Positions 24,902 through 35,465 of a DNA stretch of 64,000 nt are shown here, piece by piece; within the stretch, counting starts at the first letter, position 1; the number at the start of each line of letters is the position of its first letter. The notes below the pieces were generated by a model. It worked only from the letters and a program-made list of their open reading frames with translations. It made no database searches and had not been told where the DNA came from. A program made the translations under genes and the position numbers. The stretch is from Streptomyces sp. NBC_00234 (GTDB taxonomy: Bacteria; Actinomycetota; Actinomycetes; Streptomycetales; Streptomycetaceae): the NCBI RefSeq assembly GCF_036195325.1, contig NZ_CP108101.1, positions 4,960,001 to 5,024,000 of the forward strand. Reading direction: 5' to 3'.

Positions 24902-25798
24902 CTACCAGTAGATGACGACCTTGTCGCCGTTCTTCACCTGGGCGAAGAGTGAGGCGATCTTCCCCTCGTCCCGGACGTTCACGCAGCCGTGCGAGGCTCC
25001 GTTGTAGCCGCGGGCCGCGAAGTCCGACGAGTAGTGGACGGCCTGGCCGCCGCTGAAGAACATCGCGTACGGCATCGGAGTGTCGTAGATCGTCGAGACA
25101 TGGTGACGGGACTTCCAGTACACGGAGAACGTGCCCTCACGGGTGGGCGTGTACTGCGAGCCGAACCGCACGTCCATCGAGGACACGACCCGGCCGTCGA
25201 CCATCCACGACAGCGTCCGGCTGTTCTTGCTGATGCACAGGACACGGCCCGTCATACAGCGCTCGTCCGGCTTCGCCGCGGGACGTTCGGTGGGCGGGGT
25301 CAGCTCGGCCGCCGTCGGCTTCCGCGTCATCCCGAGGAGCTTCTGCCAGGTGACGGTGTCGGTCCCGCCCGTGCGGGGAAGGCCCCGCTTGCCCTGGAAG
25401 GACTGCACGGCCGTGACGGTGACGGTTCCGTAGTAGCCCGTGGGGGAGCGGTCGAAGTGCCCTGTCTGGCGGAGCCGGGCCTGGAGTTCCCGTACCCGTG
25501 CGCCCTGGGAGCCCGTCGACATCAGGATCTCCGGCGGCGGAGCCGCCTCCGTGCTCCTGGACGGGGAGGGCTTCGGTGCTTCGGTGGACGGGCTCGCGGC
25601 CGGCGCCGGGCTGCTCGCGCCGCTGCCCGGCTTCGCGTCGGCGGGGCTCGCCTTCACCGAAGGTGTCACCCGCTGGGCCCCGCCGGCGGTCTCCGGGGTG
25701 CAGCCCGCGGCCAGAGCGGTGACGGCGAGCATGCCGACGGCGACCGCCGCGCCTGTGCGCGCTCCGCCGCCCTTCGCGTTCACACGGGTACGTGTCAT
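24902..25798 (-). CDS. L,D-transpeptidase lipoprotein with peptidoglycan-binding domain
   Basis: 298 residues. Lipobox LAAGC at about residues 29-33, a Ser/Pro/Ala linker, a PG_binding_1 domain (GSQGARVRELQARLRQTG...GTVTVTAVQSFQGKRGL, about 95-160), then a YkuD catalytic domain with HYSSDF and the catalytic SHGCVNV near residue 275. It makes 3-3 peptidoglycan crosslinks or attaches proteins to the wall. A GGGGG ribosome site precedes the ATG. Divergent from the mutase gene. The second such enzyme of the window is at 55464. Confidence 0.92.
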   Translation of the reverse strand: MTRTRVNAKGGGARTGAAVAVGMLAVTALAAGCTPETAGGAQRVTPSVKASPADAKPGSGASSPAPAASPSTEAPKPSPSRSTEAAPPPEILMSTGSQGARVRELQARLRQTGHFDRSPTGYYGTVTVTAVQSFQGKRGLPRTGGTDTVTWQKLLGMTRKPTAAELTPPTERPAAKPDERCMTGRVLCISKNSRTLSWMVDGRVVSSMDVRFGSQYTPTREGTFSVYWKSRHHVSTIYDTPMPYAMFFSGGQAVHYSSDFAARGYNGASHGCVNVRDEGKIASLFAQVKNGDKVVIYW

Positions 25799-26024
25799 CC
25801 TCTGCCCCCTGGGCTCGCCCACTGCTCCGGTGTCTCCTTGGACGAATTCCCGCCCTGCCCGGTTGCCGAATCCTGCGCATGATGGGGAGCGTCGGTCCAG
25901 TCCCGGGGGTACCCCTTGTGAGGAAGGTCCCAGCCGGTGGCCCTCCGCCCCTCGGCCGGCCGCCGCTAAAGTCCGTCGCGAAACCCTCGAAACCCCTGGC
26001 CGGCATGCACGGGAGGCACAGCAC

Positions 26025-27605
<1,581 letters not shown>

Positions 27606-27665
27606 ACCGGGAGCCGGTGCGCTCCCCGACCGGGGCCGTGACGCGGAACACCTGGTGAGACCCCT

Positions 27666-27701
27666 GGACGGAGTGTCGTACCCCCGTGCGACACTCCGTC
27701 C
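27666..27701. promoter_or_regulatory. perfect inverted repeat abutting the leuE-like start codon
   Basis: GGACGGAGTGTCG (27666-27678) and CGACACTCCGTCC (27689-27701) are a perfect 13-bp inverted repeat with a 10-base centre. The ATG of the exporter begins at the very next base, leaving no ribosome site. It could be an operator over a leaderless promoter or an RNA hairpin controlling translation. Confidence 0.6.
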
Positions 27702-28367
27702 ATGCTGGGTGTCACCGATCTTCCGACCTATCTCGCCGGCCTCGTGCTGATCATTCTTCTGCCGGGCCCGAATTCGCTGTACGTACTGTCCGTCGCCGCC
27801 CGCCGCGGCGTACGCACCGGTTATGTGGCCGCCGCGGGGGTCTGGACCGGGGACACCGTGCTGATGACCCTGTCCGCGCTGGGCGCCGCCTCCCTGCTCC
27901 AGACGACGCCGCTGCTCTTCGCGCTCGTCAAGTACGCGGGCGCGGGCTATCTGACCTGGCTGGCCATCGGCATGCTGCGGGCCGCCGTGTCCATGTGGCG
28001 CGACCGGCGCCGGCGGGTCGAGGAGCTGACGGCGGAGTCCGAGGCGCCGGCGGCGGCTGCGGCGATGGAGCGGCCCTACCGCCGCGCCCTGGTCGTCAGC
28101 CTCTTCAACCCGAAGGCGATCCTGTTCCTGATCTCCTTCTTCGTGCAGTTCGTCGACCCGGGCTACGCCTACCCGGCCCTGTCCTTCCTGCTGCTGGGCA
28201 CCCTGCTCCAGTTCGCCAGCTTCCTGTACCTCTCGATGCTGATCTTCGGCGGCACCCGACTGGCCGCCGTCTTCCGCCGCCGCAAGCGGCTGTCGGCGGG
28301 GGCCACGTCGGCGGCGGGCGTGCTGTTCCTGGGATTCGCGGCGAAGCTCTCGTTCAGCAGCGTCTGA
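27702..28367 (+). CDS. LysE/RhtB-family amino-acid exporter (LeuE-like)
   Basis: 221 residues with about six membrane helices. The family signature LPGPNSLYVLSVAARRGVRTGYVAAAGVWTGD is at the N-terminus and FNPKAILFLISFFVQFV in the middle. It should export leucine or related amino acids by proton exchange. Length and the LeuE-like N-terminus favour the leucine-exporter branch over threonine/homoserine ones, by similarity only. A 13-bp inverted repeat touches its start codon and probably regulates it. Confidence 0.84.
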   Translation: MLGVTDLPTYLAGLVLIILLPGPNSLYVLSVAARRGVRTGYVAAAGVWTGDTVLMTLSALGAASLLQTTPLLFALVKYAGAGYLTWLAIGMLRAAVSMWRDRRRRVEELTAESEAPAAAAAMERPYRRALVVSLFNPKAILFLISFFVQFVDPGYAYPALSFLLLGTLLQFASFLYLSMLIFGGTRLAAVFRRRKRLSAGATSAAGVLFLGFAAKLSFSSV

Positions 28368-28397
28368 GCCGGGGGCCGGTCAGTCCGGCCCGACGGC

Positions 28398-29816
28398 TCA
28401 GCGCGGCGCGATGCCGAGCCGCGCGAGGTACGGGACGAGGCTCGCAGGGTCGTCGCCCGCCCAGCCGATATAGCCGTCGGGCCGCACCAGGAACAGCCCC
28501 TTCCCGTACGCCTCGTACGCGGCCGTCCGGTGGATGCGGACCAGCTCGCCCTCGAACGAAGGCAGTTCGACGGTCGTACCGACCGCCAGCAGGGTGAAGT
28601 GCGGGCCCTTGAAGACATCGAAGAGGCGCGGGCCGTCGTCCGTGGGACCGTCCGGGGCGCGGTCCCCGGACACGAGGGCGCCCGCCCGGCCGGAGGACAG
28701 CAGGCTCCCTCGGTAGCCGAGTCCCAGCTGCTGGGTGGCGGCGCCGCGCTCCTGCTCGCCCCGGTGGATGCGGGTCGACAGGCCGAGCATCTCGGCGGCC
28801 ACGGGCCGCCGCTCCTCCTCGTAGCTGTCCAGGAGGGCCGGGTCCGCGCCGTGCAGCAGGACCATGCCGAGCTTCCAGCCCAGGTTGTACGCGTCCTGGA
28901 TGCTGGTGTTCAGGCCCTGGCCGCCCGCCGGGGAGTGCACATGGGCGGCGTCGCCCGCGAGGAGGACCCGGCCCACCCGGAAGCGGTCCGCCAGCGCGGC
29001 GCGCGGCCGGAAGTCCGAGGACCAGCGCACCTCGGTGACGTCGTCGGCGGCCAGGTGGGTACGGGCGGCGACCAGGGCCCGGACGCCCTCCGGGGAGGTG
29101 TCGGGCTCGCCGTCCTTGAACTGGGCGACCAGTTGGAAGTCCGCCGTACCGGGCAGCGGGCAGAGCGTCGTGTAGCCGGACTCGCCCATGAAGATGTGCC
29201 AGCTGAGCCGGTCGAGGGCGGACTCGGCGATCCGGACGTCGGCGACCAGCATCGGCGCCGGGTCGACGCTCTCGCCCGCCATCGCAACGCCGAGTGCCCG
29301 CCGGACCGTCGACCGTCCGCCGTCCGCCGCGACGAGGTAGGAGGCCCGGACCTGCCCGGTGGAGAGCTCGGCGGTCACCCCGTGCTCGTCCTGGGTGAGT
29401 GCTGTCAGGGCGGTCGAGAGGACGACGTCGCCGCCCAGTTCGCGCAGCCGGGCGAGCAGGATCTCCTGGGTCCGCCACTGCGGCATCATCCAGGGCTCCC
29501 CGTACGGCTCCGCGTCCGTCGGCGCCGCCCGGCGGAACATGTCGTACTCGCCCTGCCGCTCACCGTCCTGCCAGGTCATCCCGATGGGCGCCGCGGCGCC
29601 GTGGGCCCGCACGGCGTCGCCTACGCCGAGGTCGTCGAGCACCTCCCTCGTGCGCGGCTGGATGCCCTTGCCGCGTGAGCCGGGGAAGAGTGCGGGCGCC
29701 TGCTCGACGACGAGGGCGGTCACGCCCCTGCGGGCCAGATCGCAGGCCAGGGCCAGACCGGTGGGGCCCGCGCCGACGATCAGCACCCGAGTTTCCTTAA
29801 CGCTGTTAAGTTCCAT
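28398..29816 (-). CDS. FAD-dependent monooxygenase (PheA/TfdB, rifampin-monooxygenase-like)
   Basis: 472 residues. The N-terminal FAD fold VLIVGAGPTGLALACDLARRG, the DG motif VAADGGRSTVRRALG and the second FAD motif GRVLLAGDAAHVHSPAGGQGLNT are all present, with a short thioredoxin-like C-terminal domain. It hydroxylates an aromatic substrate using NAD(P)H. It is divergent from a TetR gene 38 bases away. One operator copy lies within its first codons, so expression is probably induced by its substrate. Substrate unknown; the rifampin class is the closest look-alike. Confidence 0.88.
   Translation of the reverse strand: MELNSVKETRVLIVGAGPTGLALACDLARRGVTALVVEQAPALFPGSRGKGIQPRTREVLDDLGVGDAVRAHGAAAPIGMTWQDGERQGEYDMFRRAAPTDAEPYGEPWMMPQWRTQEILLARLRELGGDVVLSTALTALTQDEHGVTAELSTGQVRASYLVAADGGRSTVRRALGVAMAGESVDPAPMLVADVRIAESALDRLSWHIFMGESGYTTLCPLPGTADFQLVAQFKDGEPDTSPEGVRALVAARTHLAADDVTEVRWSSDFRPRAALADRFRVGRVLLAGDAAHVHSPAGGQGLNTSIQDAYNLGWKLGMVLLHGADPALLDSYEEERRPVAAEMLGLSTRIHRGEQERGAATQQLGLGYRGSLLSSGRAGALVSGDRAPDGPTDDGPRLFDVFKGPHFTLLAVGTTVELPSFEGELVRIHRTAAYEAYGKGLFLVRPDGYIGWAGDDPASLVPYLARLGIAPR
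29797..29809. promoter_or_regulatory. TetR operator copy inside the monooxygenase N-terminus
   Basis: TTAACGCTGTTAA: arms TTAAC/GTTAA around a 3-base centre, located over codons 3-7 of the minus-strand monooxygenase. Identical to the copy at 29833, with starts 36 bp apart. Confidence 0.7.
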
Positions 29817-29832
29817 GGTTCGGAGTCTGTGC

Positions 29833-29853
29833 TTAACGCTGTTAAATTGTCAA
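29833..29853. promoter_or_regulatory. TetR operator copy plus -35 box in the divergent promoter region
   Basis: TTAACGCTGTTAA (29833-29845) lies between the starts. On the minus strand a perfect TTGACA (29848-29853) is followed 18 bases on by CAGACT, giving a monooxygenase promoter whose spacer is the operator. On the plus strand TTAAAT (29842-29847) is 7 bases before the GTG of tetR, consistent with a leaderless, self-repressed regulator. Confidence 0.65.
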
Positions 29854-29854
29854 G

Positions 29855-30499
29855 GTGGGTACTCCGAAGATCGACCGGGCGCGCGTCGCCGACACCGCGC
29901 TGCGGCTGCTGAACGACGTGGGCCTCGACGGGCTGAGCCTGCGTGCCATCGCCAGGGAACTGGACGTCAAGGCACCCGCGCTGTACTGGCACTTCAAGGA
30001 CAAGCAGGCGTTGCTCGACGAGATGGCCACGGTCATGTACCGCCGGATGCTCGACGAGGACCTGCCCCGCGTCACCCCGGAGACCTGGCAGCAGCAGCTC
30101 GTCGCGTACAACAGCGGGCTCCGTACGGCGCTGCTGCGCTACCGCGACGGTGCGAAGGTCTACAGCGGTGCCAGATTCACCGGGAACGACCACGCCGAAG
30201 GGCTCGAAGCCCATCTGCGGACCATGACCGACGCAGGGTTCGGCCTGCGGCAGGCCGTACGGGCGGGCACCGTCGCCTACGCGTACACGATGGGCTTCGT
30301 CACCGAGGAGCAGGGCGTCCGGCCGATGCCCGACGAGCGGCGCGAGGGCTACGACATCGGCGAGCGCGCGGAGCGGATGGAACGGTTCCCGCTCGCGGCG
30401 GCGGCCGGGGCCGAGATCTTCGACGGCTACGACGAGCGCTTCGAGGACGGCCTGTGGCTGATCGTCGCGGGCATCGAGGCACGGTACGGGCCGCGCTGA
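29855..30499 (+). CDS. TetR-family regulator of the monooxygenase
   Basis: 214 residues, GTG start. TetR_N helix-turn-helix at about residues 9-54 with LDVKAPALYWHFKDKQALLDEMA, characteristic of the TetR(B)-like subfamily, whose C-terminal TetR_C domain (about 70-210) binds small ligands. No ribosome site; the message is probably leaderless. Two identical operators in the divergent region suggest that it represses both itself and the monooxygenase. Confidence 0.88.
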   Translation: MGTPKIDRARVADTALRLLNDVGLDGLSLRAIARELDVKAPALYWHFKDKQALLDEMATVMYRRMLDEDLPRVTPETWQQQLVAYNSGLRTALLRYRDGAKVYSGARFTGNDHAEGLEAHLRTMTDAGFGLRQAVRAGTVAYAYTMGFVTEEQGVRPMPDERREGYDIGERAERMERFPLAAAAGAEIFDGYDERFEDGLWLIVAGIEARYGPR

Positions 30500-30654
30500 C
30501 GGGGGAACGCCCGCACGGCGGTCCCGGCCCCGGCCCGGCGCCCGGTGTCATACCGGCGTCGCCCAGAGTTCATCCCCCGTCGCATCAACGGCCACTCGGT
30601 CCTCGACGCCCTTCATTAGCTTGGGCGGCTACATGATCGAAGGCGAGGGCCGGC

Positions 30655-31620
30655 GTGCCAAAACTGTCCGTTGTCGTACCGCTCCACAATGTCGCCCCGT
30701 ACGCCGACACCACCTTGGGCAGTCTCGCCCGCAACACGGATTCGGACGTCGAATTCCTGCTGGTGGACGACTGCTCCACGGACGGGACACCGTCCGTCAT
30801 CGACCGCTGGGCCCGGCGGCTGCCACAGGCCAGGGTCATCAGACACGACACGAACGTGGGCATCGCGGCGGCGCGCAACAGCGGCATCGAGGCGGCGAGC
30901 GGTGAGTTCCTCACCTTCCTCGACGGCGACGACTGGTACGCCCCCGGCCATCTGTCCCGGCTGCTGCGCGCGGCGGAGGAACTGGACGTCGACTTCGTCC
31001 GCAACGACCACGTCCAGTCGACCGGCACCACCCGTGTCATCCGCCGCGCCCCCGCCCGGGTGCGGGACGAGGCGGTCGACCCGCGGGCCGGGATCGCGTA
31101 CCCGGACATGGAGACGATGGTCGACTACCCCTTCGTCTGGGCCGGGCTGTACCACCGCCGGCTCTTCGAGGACGGTGCCATGCGCTTCGACGCGGAACTG
31201 CGCACGGCCGAGGACCGGCTGTGGACCTGGCGGCTGCATCTGCAGGCGCGGAGCTATGCGGCCCTGGGGCTCTACGGGATCTTCTACCGGCGCGGAGTGA
31301 CCACGTCCCTGACCCAGATCAAGGACTCCCGTCAGCTGGACTTCTTCCCCGCCTACGACACCCTCCTCCGGGAGCTCGCGCAGGACCGGGACGCGGAACT
31401 CCTGCTGCCCAAGGCGGTCCGTACGTACTGCGCGCTGATCGCCTTCCACGGAGAGCGGTCCACCGACTACGAGGCCGCGACCGCCCGCCGGCTCAGACTC
31501 GCGTCGACCGGCGCTCTGCACCGCATGCCCCAGCAGGTGCTGGACGACACCCTGAACACGATGGACACCAAGCGCAGCACAGTGCTCCGGCGCCTGCGTG
31601 ACAAGCAGAAGGCCGCCTGA
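30655..31620 (+). CDS. family 2 glycosyltransferase (surface polymer locus, copy A)
   Basis: 321 residues, GTG start with GAGGG upstream. GT-A fold: VVVPLHNVAPYADTTLGSL at the N-terminus, DDCSTDGT at about 39-46 (nucleotide binding), and DGDDW at about 90-94 (the DxD metal/donor motif). The C-terminal half has FVWAGLYHRR and GIFYRRGVTTSLTQIKD, also found in copy B. It adds a sugar from an NDP- or CMP-activated donor. Four bases separate it from the polysialyltransferase-like gene, forming a module repeated in reverse at 34-36 kb. Confidence 0.87.
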   Translation: MPKLSVVVPLHNVAPYADTTLGSLARNTDSDVEFLLVDDCSTDGTPSVIDRWARRLPQARVIRHDTNVGIAAARNSGIEAASGEFLTFLDGDDWYAPGHLSRLLRAAEELDVDFVRNDHVQSTGTTRVIRRAPARVRDEAVDPRAGIAYPDMETMVDYPFVWAGLYHRRLFEDGAMRFDAELRTAEDRLWTWRLHLQARSYAALGLYGIFYRRGVTTSLTQIKDSRQLDFFPAYDTLLRELAQDRDAELLLPKAVRTYCALIAFHGERSTDYEAATARRLRLASTGALHRMPQQVLDDTLNTMDTKRSTVLRRLRDKQKAA

Positions 31621-31623
31621 CCC

Positions 31624-32967
31624 ATGCCCACGCGCACCCAGATCTTCCAGGTCTCCACCCTGTACGGGGCCGCCACCCTCGCCGCCGCGCTCGACGCCGG
31701 CCAGTTCGGACCACCGTCGGACAGCCGCCGCATCCTGCTGCTGTGCAACAACGCCGCGGTCCCGGAGGCGACTCCCGGCCCGGACGCGCTGTGCGGTTAC
31801 GACCGCATCGCCGCCCGCTTCGACTCCGTCATCAGCTGGAACGAGGCGATCAGCCCCTACCACCCGAACGGCTGGGGGCCGCGCGCCGAGGAGACCGTGC
31901 TCTGGCAGCGCGCCTTCCGGCTGGCCTGGGGCCTGGGCGACGGACCCGTGGAACTGGCCCTGGAATCCATCCAGGTCAACCCGGCCCGCGCGCTCGCCGC
32001 GATCTTCTCCGAGAGCGCCCTGCACGTCTACGCGGACGGCCTCATGAGCTACGGGCCGACCCGCAACAAGCTGCCGCTGTCCCTGGGCTGCCGCATCCGG
32101 CGGGTCCTCCACCTCGACCTGGTCCCCGGCCTCAGGCCGATGCTCCTGTCCGAGTTCGACGTGGAGCCCGAGCTCGTCCCCGCGGACGCCATGCGCAAGG
32201 TCCTCGGCGAGATCGCCGGGTCCGCGGACGGCGACCCGCAGCTCACCGAGGTGGTGGCCCAGGCACCCACCGCCGTGCTCCTCGGGCAGTACCTCGCGGC
32301 CCTCGGCATCCTCACCGCCGAGGAGGAGGAGGACCTGCACATCCGCATGCTGCGGGGCGCGGCCCGGGCCGGCCACACGTCCGTCCTCTTCAAGCCGCAC
32401 CCGACCGCCCCCGCCCGCTACTCCGAGGCGCTGGACGCCGCGGCGGCCGAGGCCGGGGTCCGGCTCACGACGATGAACACCCCGTTGCTGGCCGAGACCC
32501 TCTTCGAGCGGTGCGCGCCCACGCTCGTCGTCGGCTGCTTCTCCACGGCGATGCTGACCGCCGCCGCGTACTACGGCATTCCCGTCGCCCGCGTCGGCAC
32601 GGGGCCGCTGCTGGACCGCCTCACCCCGTACGAGAACAGCAACCGTGTGCCGCTGACGATCGTCGACCACCTCGTGCCCGACCTGGAGGAGCACGCCGCC
32701 GACGGGGTGCCCGCCCTGCCCGCGAGCGCACCCGACACCCTCGGCCCCCTGGTCCGTACGGTCGGCTACTGCATGCAGTCCCGCCTCCATCCGTCGCTGC
32801 GCGGTGAGGCCGAGGCATGGCTGCGCGAGCGGCTGGACAGCGGCACGCAGCACTACTTCAAGCGGCGACGCCTCGGAAAGCTGTCGCTGCCGGGCGGCAG
32901 CGTCCAGGGCGCCGCGGTCCGGCTGCGCAGGACCGCCCGGCGCACCCGTGCCGGCCTGGGCTTCTGA
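31624..32967 (+). CDS. polysialyltransferase-like glycosyltransferase (copy A)
   Basis: 447 residues. I place it in the alpha-2,8-polysialyltransferase-like (POLYST, GT-B) group from three bacterial sialyl motifs in order: YADGLMSYG near residue 137 (the [DE]xG element), FKPHPTAP near 255 (the HP motif), and GCFSTAM near 304 (the S/T motif). It should use a CMP-nonulosonate donor to extend a surface polymer. No membrane helix; a basic, Arg-rich tail could bind the membrane. Follows GT2 copy A directly and precedes an acyltransferase gene by 8 bases. Confidence 0.78.
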   Translation: MPTRTQIFQVSTLYGAATLAAALDAGQFGPPSDSRRILLLCNNAAVPEATPGPDALCGYDRIAARFDSVISWNEAISPYHPNGWGPRAEETVLWQRAFRLAWGLGDGPVELALESIQVNPARALAAIFSESALHVYADGLMSYGPTRNKLPLSLGCRIRRVLHLDLVPGLRPMLLSEFDVEPELVPADAMRKVLGEIAGSADGDPQLTEVVAQAPTAVLLGQYLAALGILTAEEEEDLHIRMLRGAARAGHTSVLFKPHPTAPARYSEALDAAAAEAGVRLTTMNTPLLAETLFERCAPTLVVGCFSTAMLTAAAYYGIPVARVGTGPLLDRLTPYENSNRVPLTIVDHLVPDLEEHAADGVPALPASAPDTLGPLVRTVGYCMQSRLHPSLRGEAEAWLRERLDSGTQHYFKRRRLGKLSLPGGSVQGAAVRLRRTARRTRAGLGF

Positions 32968-32975
32968 GGTCCCCG

Positions 32976-34058
32976 ATGTCATCCACCGTGCCCATCGCCC
33001 CCGTCACCCCGGACGCCGTCGCTCCGGCCGGCCGGACGGAGCGCGAACACCGCTACGACGTCGACCTGATCAGGCTGCTGGCCTCCGTGGGAGTGATCCT
33101 CTGCCACTCCGGCTCCGCGTTCCTGGACGCCGTGGGGCGTACGGAGGCGGGGGGCTCCGGCGTCTACTGGGCGGGGATCGTGGGCGACTCCGCCAGCCGC
33201 TTCGCCGTCCCGGTCTTCTTCGCGATCGCCGGCTGGGTGATCCTGGTCGGCGCCCCGCCGAAGGACGGCAGACGGCTGCGGCAGCGGATCGTGCGCATCC
33301 TGGTGCCGCTCGGCGCGTGGACGGTGATCTACCTCGCCTGGGGCAGATGGCGCGGCACGAACGACGGACCGGTCGGTGAGCTGGCACGGGACGCGCTCTT
33401 CGGCTCGGTCCGGCCCGCGTTCCACCTCTGGTACCTGTACGCGTACGTGCCGGTCATCCTGCTGCTGGCGTTCGTCGTGATGGTGAAGTCGGGCAAGCGG
33501 CCCTGGGGCCTCGGCGCCGCGCTGCTGGCTCTCGCGCTGGCCCCGGTGTTCCTCGGTGACGTGGGCCGGCTCACCGGCTGGGACATGCCCCGGCTCGGCT
33601 GGACGTTCAGCCCGTACCAGCTCGTCTACGCGGTCGCGGGGGCGCTGCTCGTGGCCCTGCCGGCCGGTGCGGCGGGCCGGTGGCGCGCCCCGTGGGCGCT
33701 GCTGGCGGCGGCGGGCTTCGCGGGTGTGGTCTGGTACCAGCACGACGTCCACTACGCGATTCCGTACGGAAGCCTCTTCGTCGCCCTGTTCACCGGCGGT
33801 GTGCTCCTCTCGCTGCACCGGCTGCGGATTCCCGGCCGGCTGCGCCCGCACCTGGTCGTGCTGGGCAACGCCTCGTTCGGCGCCTATCTGGTCCATCTGC
33901 TGGTGCTCACCGCGCTCTCGCGGTGGTTCGTCTCCGAGGACCTGGGACCGGCCGCGGCTGCTGCCGCCCTCGCCGGACTCGTCGCCGCGACCACGCTGCT
34001 GTCGTTCGGCGCCGCGCTGCTCTGGGGCCGTCTGGGGCTGAACCGACTGCTGGGCTGA
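32976..34058 (+). CDS. acyltransferase family 3 membrane protein (surface polymer O-acyltransferase)
   Basis: 360 residues with about ten membrane helices. The first helix carries YDVDLIRLLASVGVILCHSGSAF, with the Arg and the His of the family 3 active site, and VFFAIAGWVIL follows. Such enzymes move acetyl or other acyl groups onto sugars of exported polymers. The start ATG has GAGG upstream. Last gene of the plus-strand module; probably decorates the nonulosonate polymer made by its neighbours. Substrate is an inference from context. Confidence 0.85.
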   Translation: MSSTVPIAPVTPDAVAPAGRTEREHRYDVDLIRLLASVGVILCHSGSAFLDAVGRTEAGGSGVYWAGIVGDSASRFAVPVFFAIAGWVILVGAPPKDGRRLRQRIVRILVPLGAWTVIYLAWGRWRGTNDGPVGELARDALFGSVRPAFHLWYLYAYVPVILLLAFVVMVKSGKRPWGLGAALLALALAPVFLGDVGRLTGWDMPRLGWTFSPYQLVYAVAGALLVALPAGAAGRWRAPWALLAAAGFAGVVWYQHDVHYAIPYGSLFVALFTGGVLLSLHRLRIPGRLRPHLVVLGNASFGAYLVHLLVLTALSRWFVSEDLGPAAAAAALAGLVAATTLLSFGAALLWGRLGLNRLLG

Positions 34059-34116
34059 GGCCGCGGCCGGGACCCGACGCGTGATCAGGACCCGTACCCG
34101 GGCGGTGTGTTGCCAC

Positions 34117-34154
34117 CCCGGGTCCGGGGCCTTGTGTGCGGCCCCGGCCCCGGG
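34117..34154. terminator. bidirectional terminator
   Basis: 15-bp imperfect stem (one mismatch) built on CCGGGGCC/GGCCCCGG with an 8-base loop, between the convergent acyltransferase and polysialyltransferase-like genes. Confidence 0.65.
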
Positions 34155-34160
34155 TCGGGC

Positions 34161-35465
34161 TCAGCGCAGCACGGTCCGTCCCAGTCGCCGGGCGCGTACC
34201 GCCGCCCGGCGCAGGGCCGGATTGCGGGAGAGCGCGGCGAGCCTTCCGGGCAGACCGCCGGGGAGACCGAGCACGGTCAGCCTGCGGCGCGGGAAGAGCT
34301 CCAGTTCGGCGGGTGTGATGCCGTCCGCGAGGTACGCGGTGGCGGCCGGCCGCAGCTCCGCGTGGACGCGGGGCTGCATCACGAAGCCGAGCGCGGTGAC
34401 GAGCCGGTCCGGGTTGCCGGGTGCCTCGGTGACGCCCGTTCCCAGCTCGGGCAGCAGGGTATGGGCGAGCACCACCGGGACACGGCTGCCGTTCTCGAAC
34501 GGGGTGAGGCGCTCCAGCACCTCCCGCGTCCCGGTGCGCGCGACGTCGAGGCCGTACAGGTGCCGGGCGGTGAACAGCGTGGCCGAGAAACAGCCCACGA
34601 CGAGGGCGGGCCGCAGCTGCTCGAACAGCGTCTCGGCGACCACGCTCGGTTCGAGCACGGTCAGTTCCACGCCCAGCCGTTCGGCCTCCGCCTCCAGCGC
34701 GCGGTACGAGCGGGCGGGCGCCGCGGGGTGCGGCTTGAAGACGATGCCCCGGTGCCCCAGTGCGGCGGCGCCGCGCAGCATCCGCAGGTGCAGTTCCGCG
34801 TCGGGGTCCGGTGTCTCTCCGGCGCTCCGGCCGAGGAGGAGCGCCGGGGCGCGGCACGGGACCTCCGGTGCGGGCGAGGCCGCGCCGACCTTCCGCAGGA
34901 CCGCGCGGTAGGCGTCGTCCGGAACGATCTCCGACCGCACACCGAACTCCGTCAGCAGCAACGGCTCCGTACCGGGCACCAGACCGAGATGGAGGAGCCG
35001 GCGCACCCGCGTCCCCAGCAGCGGGTCGATCTTGCTGCCGGTGGGGCCGTAGCCCGTCAGCCCGTCCGCGTACACATCGATGGGAGTGCCCGGGAAGATG
35101 CCGGTGACGGCGGACGCGGGACTGTCCTCGATGGACTCGACGGTCAACTCGACCTCGTCGTCGCCCAGTTCCCAGAGGCGCCGCAGGTGCCGTTCCCACA
35201 GGGGGGCGTCCCCGGGCCGCGGGGCCCAGCCCAGGGGGTGGAGCGGTGCGATCGCCGCGTTCCAGGAGAGCACCTCGTCGAAACGGTCACGGAGTGCGTC
35301 GAATCCCGGCAGTTCGTCGAGGGAGGGGCTGGCCTCCGGCTCGGCGGCGTTGTTGCTCACCAGGAGGATCCGCCGGTCCGTGGGGCTGAAGCAGCCCGCG
35401 TCGACGGCGGCGGCCAGCACCGCCGCACCGTGCAGGGTGGATGCGCAGAGGATACGAGTGCTCAT
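34161..35465 (-). CDS. polysialyltransferase-like glycosyltransferase (copy B)
   Basis: 434 residues, paralogous to the 31624 gene over the full length (shared openings such as RILLVSNNAAEPEA, the WNAAIAPLHPLGWAPR stretch, and YADGLTGYG near 131, FKPHPAAP near 240, GCFSATLFTA near 290). It should transfer a nonulosonic acid from a CMP-sugar. Its ATG overlaps the stop codon of GT2 copy B (ATGA), so the two are translated together. The reversed order of this module relative to copy A implies an inverted duplication. Confidence 0.78.
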   Translation of the reverse strand: MSTRILCASTLHGAAVLAAAVDAGCFSPTDRRILLVSNNAAEPEASPSLDELPGFDALRDRFDEVLSWNAAIAPLHPLGWAPRPGDAPLWERHLRRLWELGDDEVELTVESIEDSPASAVTGIFPGTPIDVYADGLTGYGPTGSKIDPLLGTRVRRLLHLGLVPGTEPLLLTEFGVRSEIVPDDAYRAVLRKVGAASPAPEVPCRAPALLLGRSAGETPDPDAELHLRMLRGAAALGHRGIVFKPHPAAPARSYRALEAEAERLGVELTVLEPSVVAETLFEQLRPALVVGCFSATLFTARHLYGLDVARTGTREVLERLTPFENGSRVPVVLAHTLLPELGTGVTEAPGNPDRLVTALGFVMQPRVHAELRPAATAYLADGITPAELELFPRRRLTVLGLPGGLPGRLAALSRNPALRRAAVRARRLGRTVLR

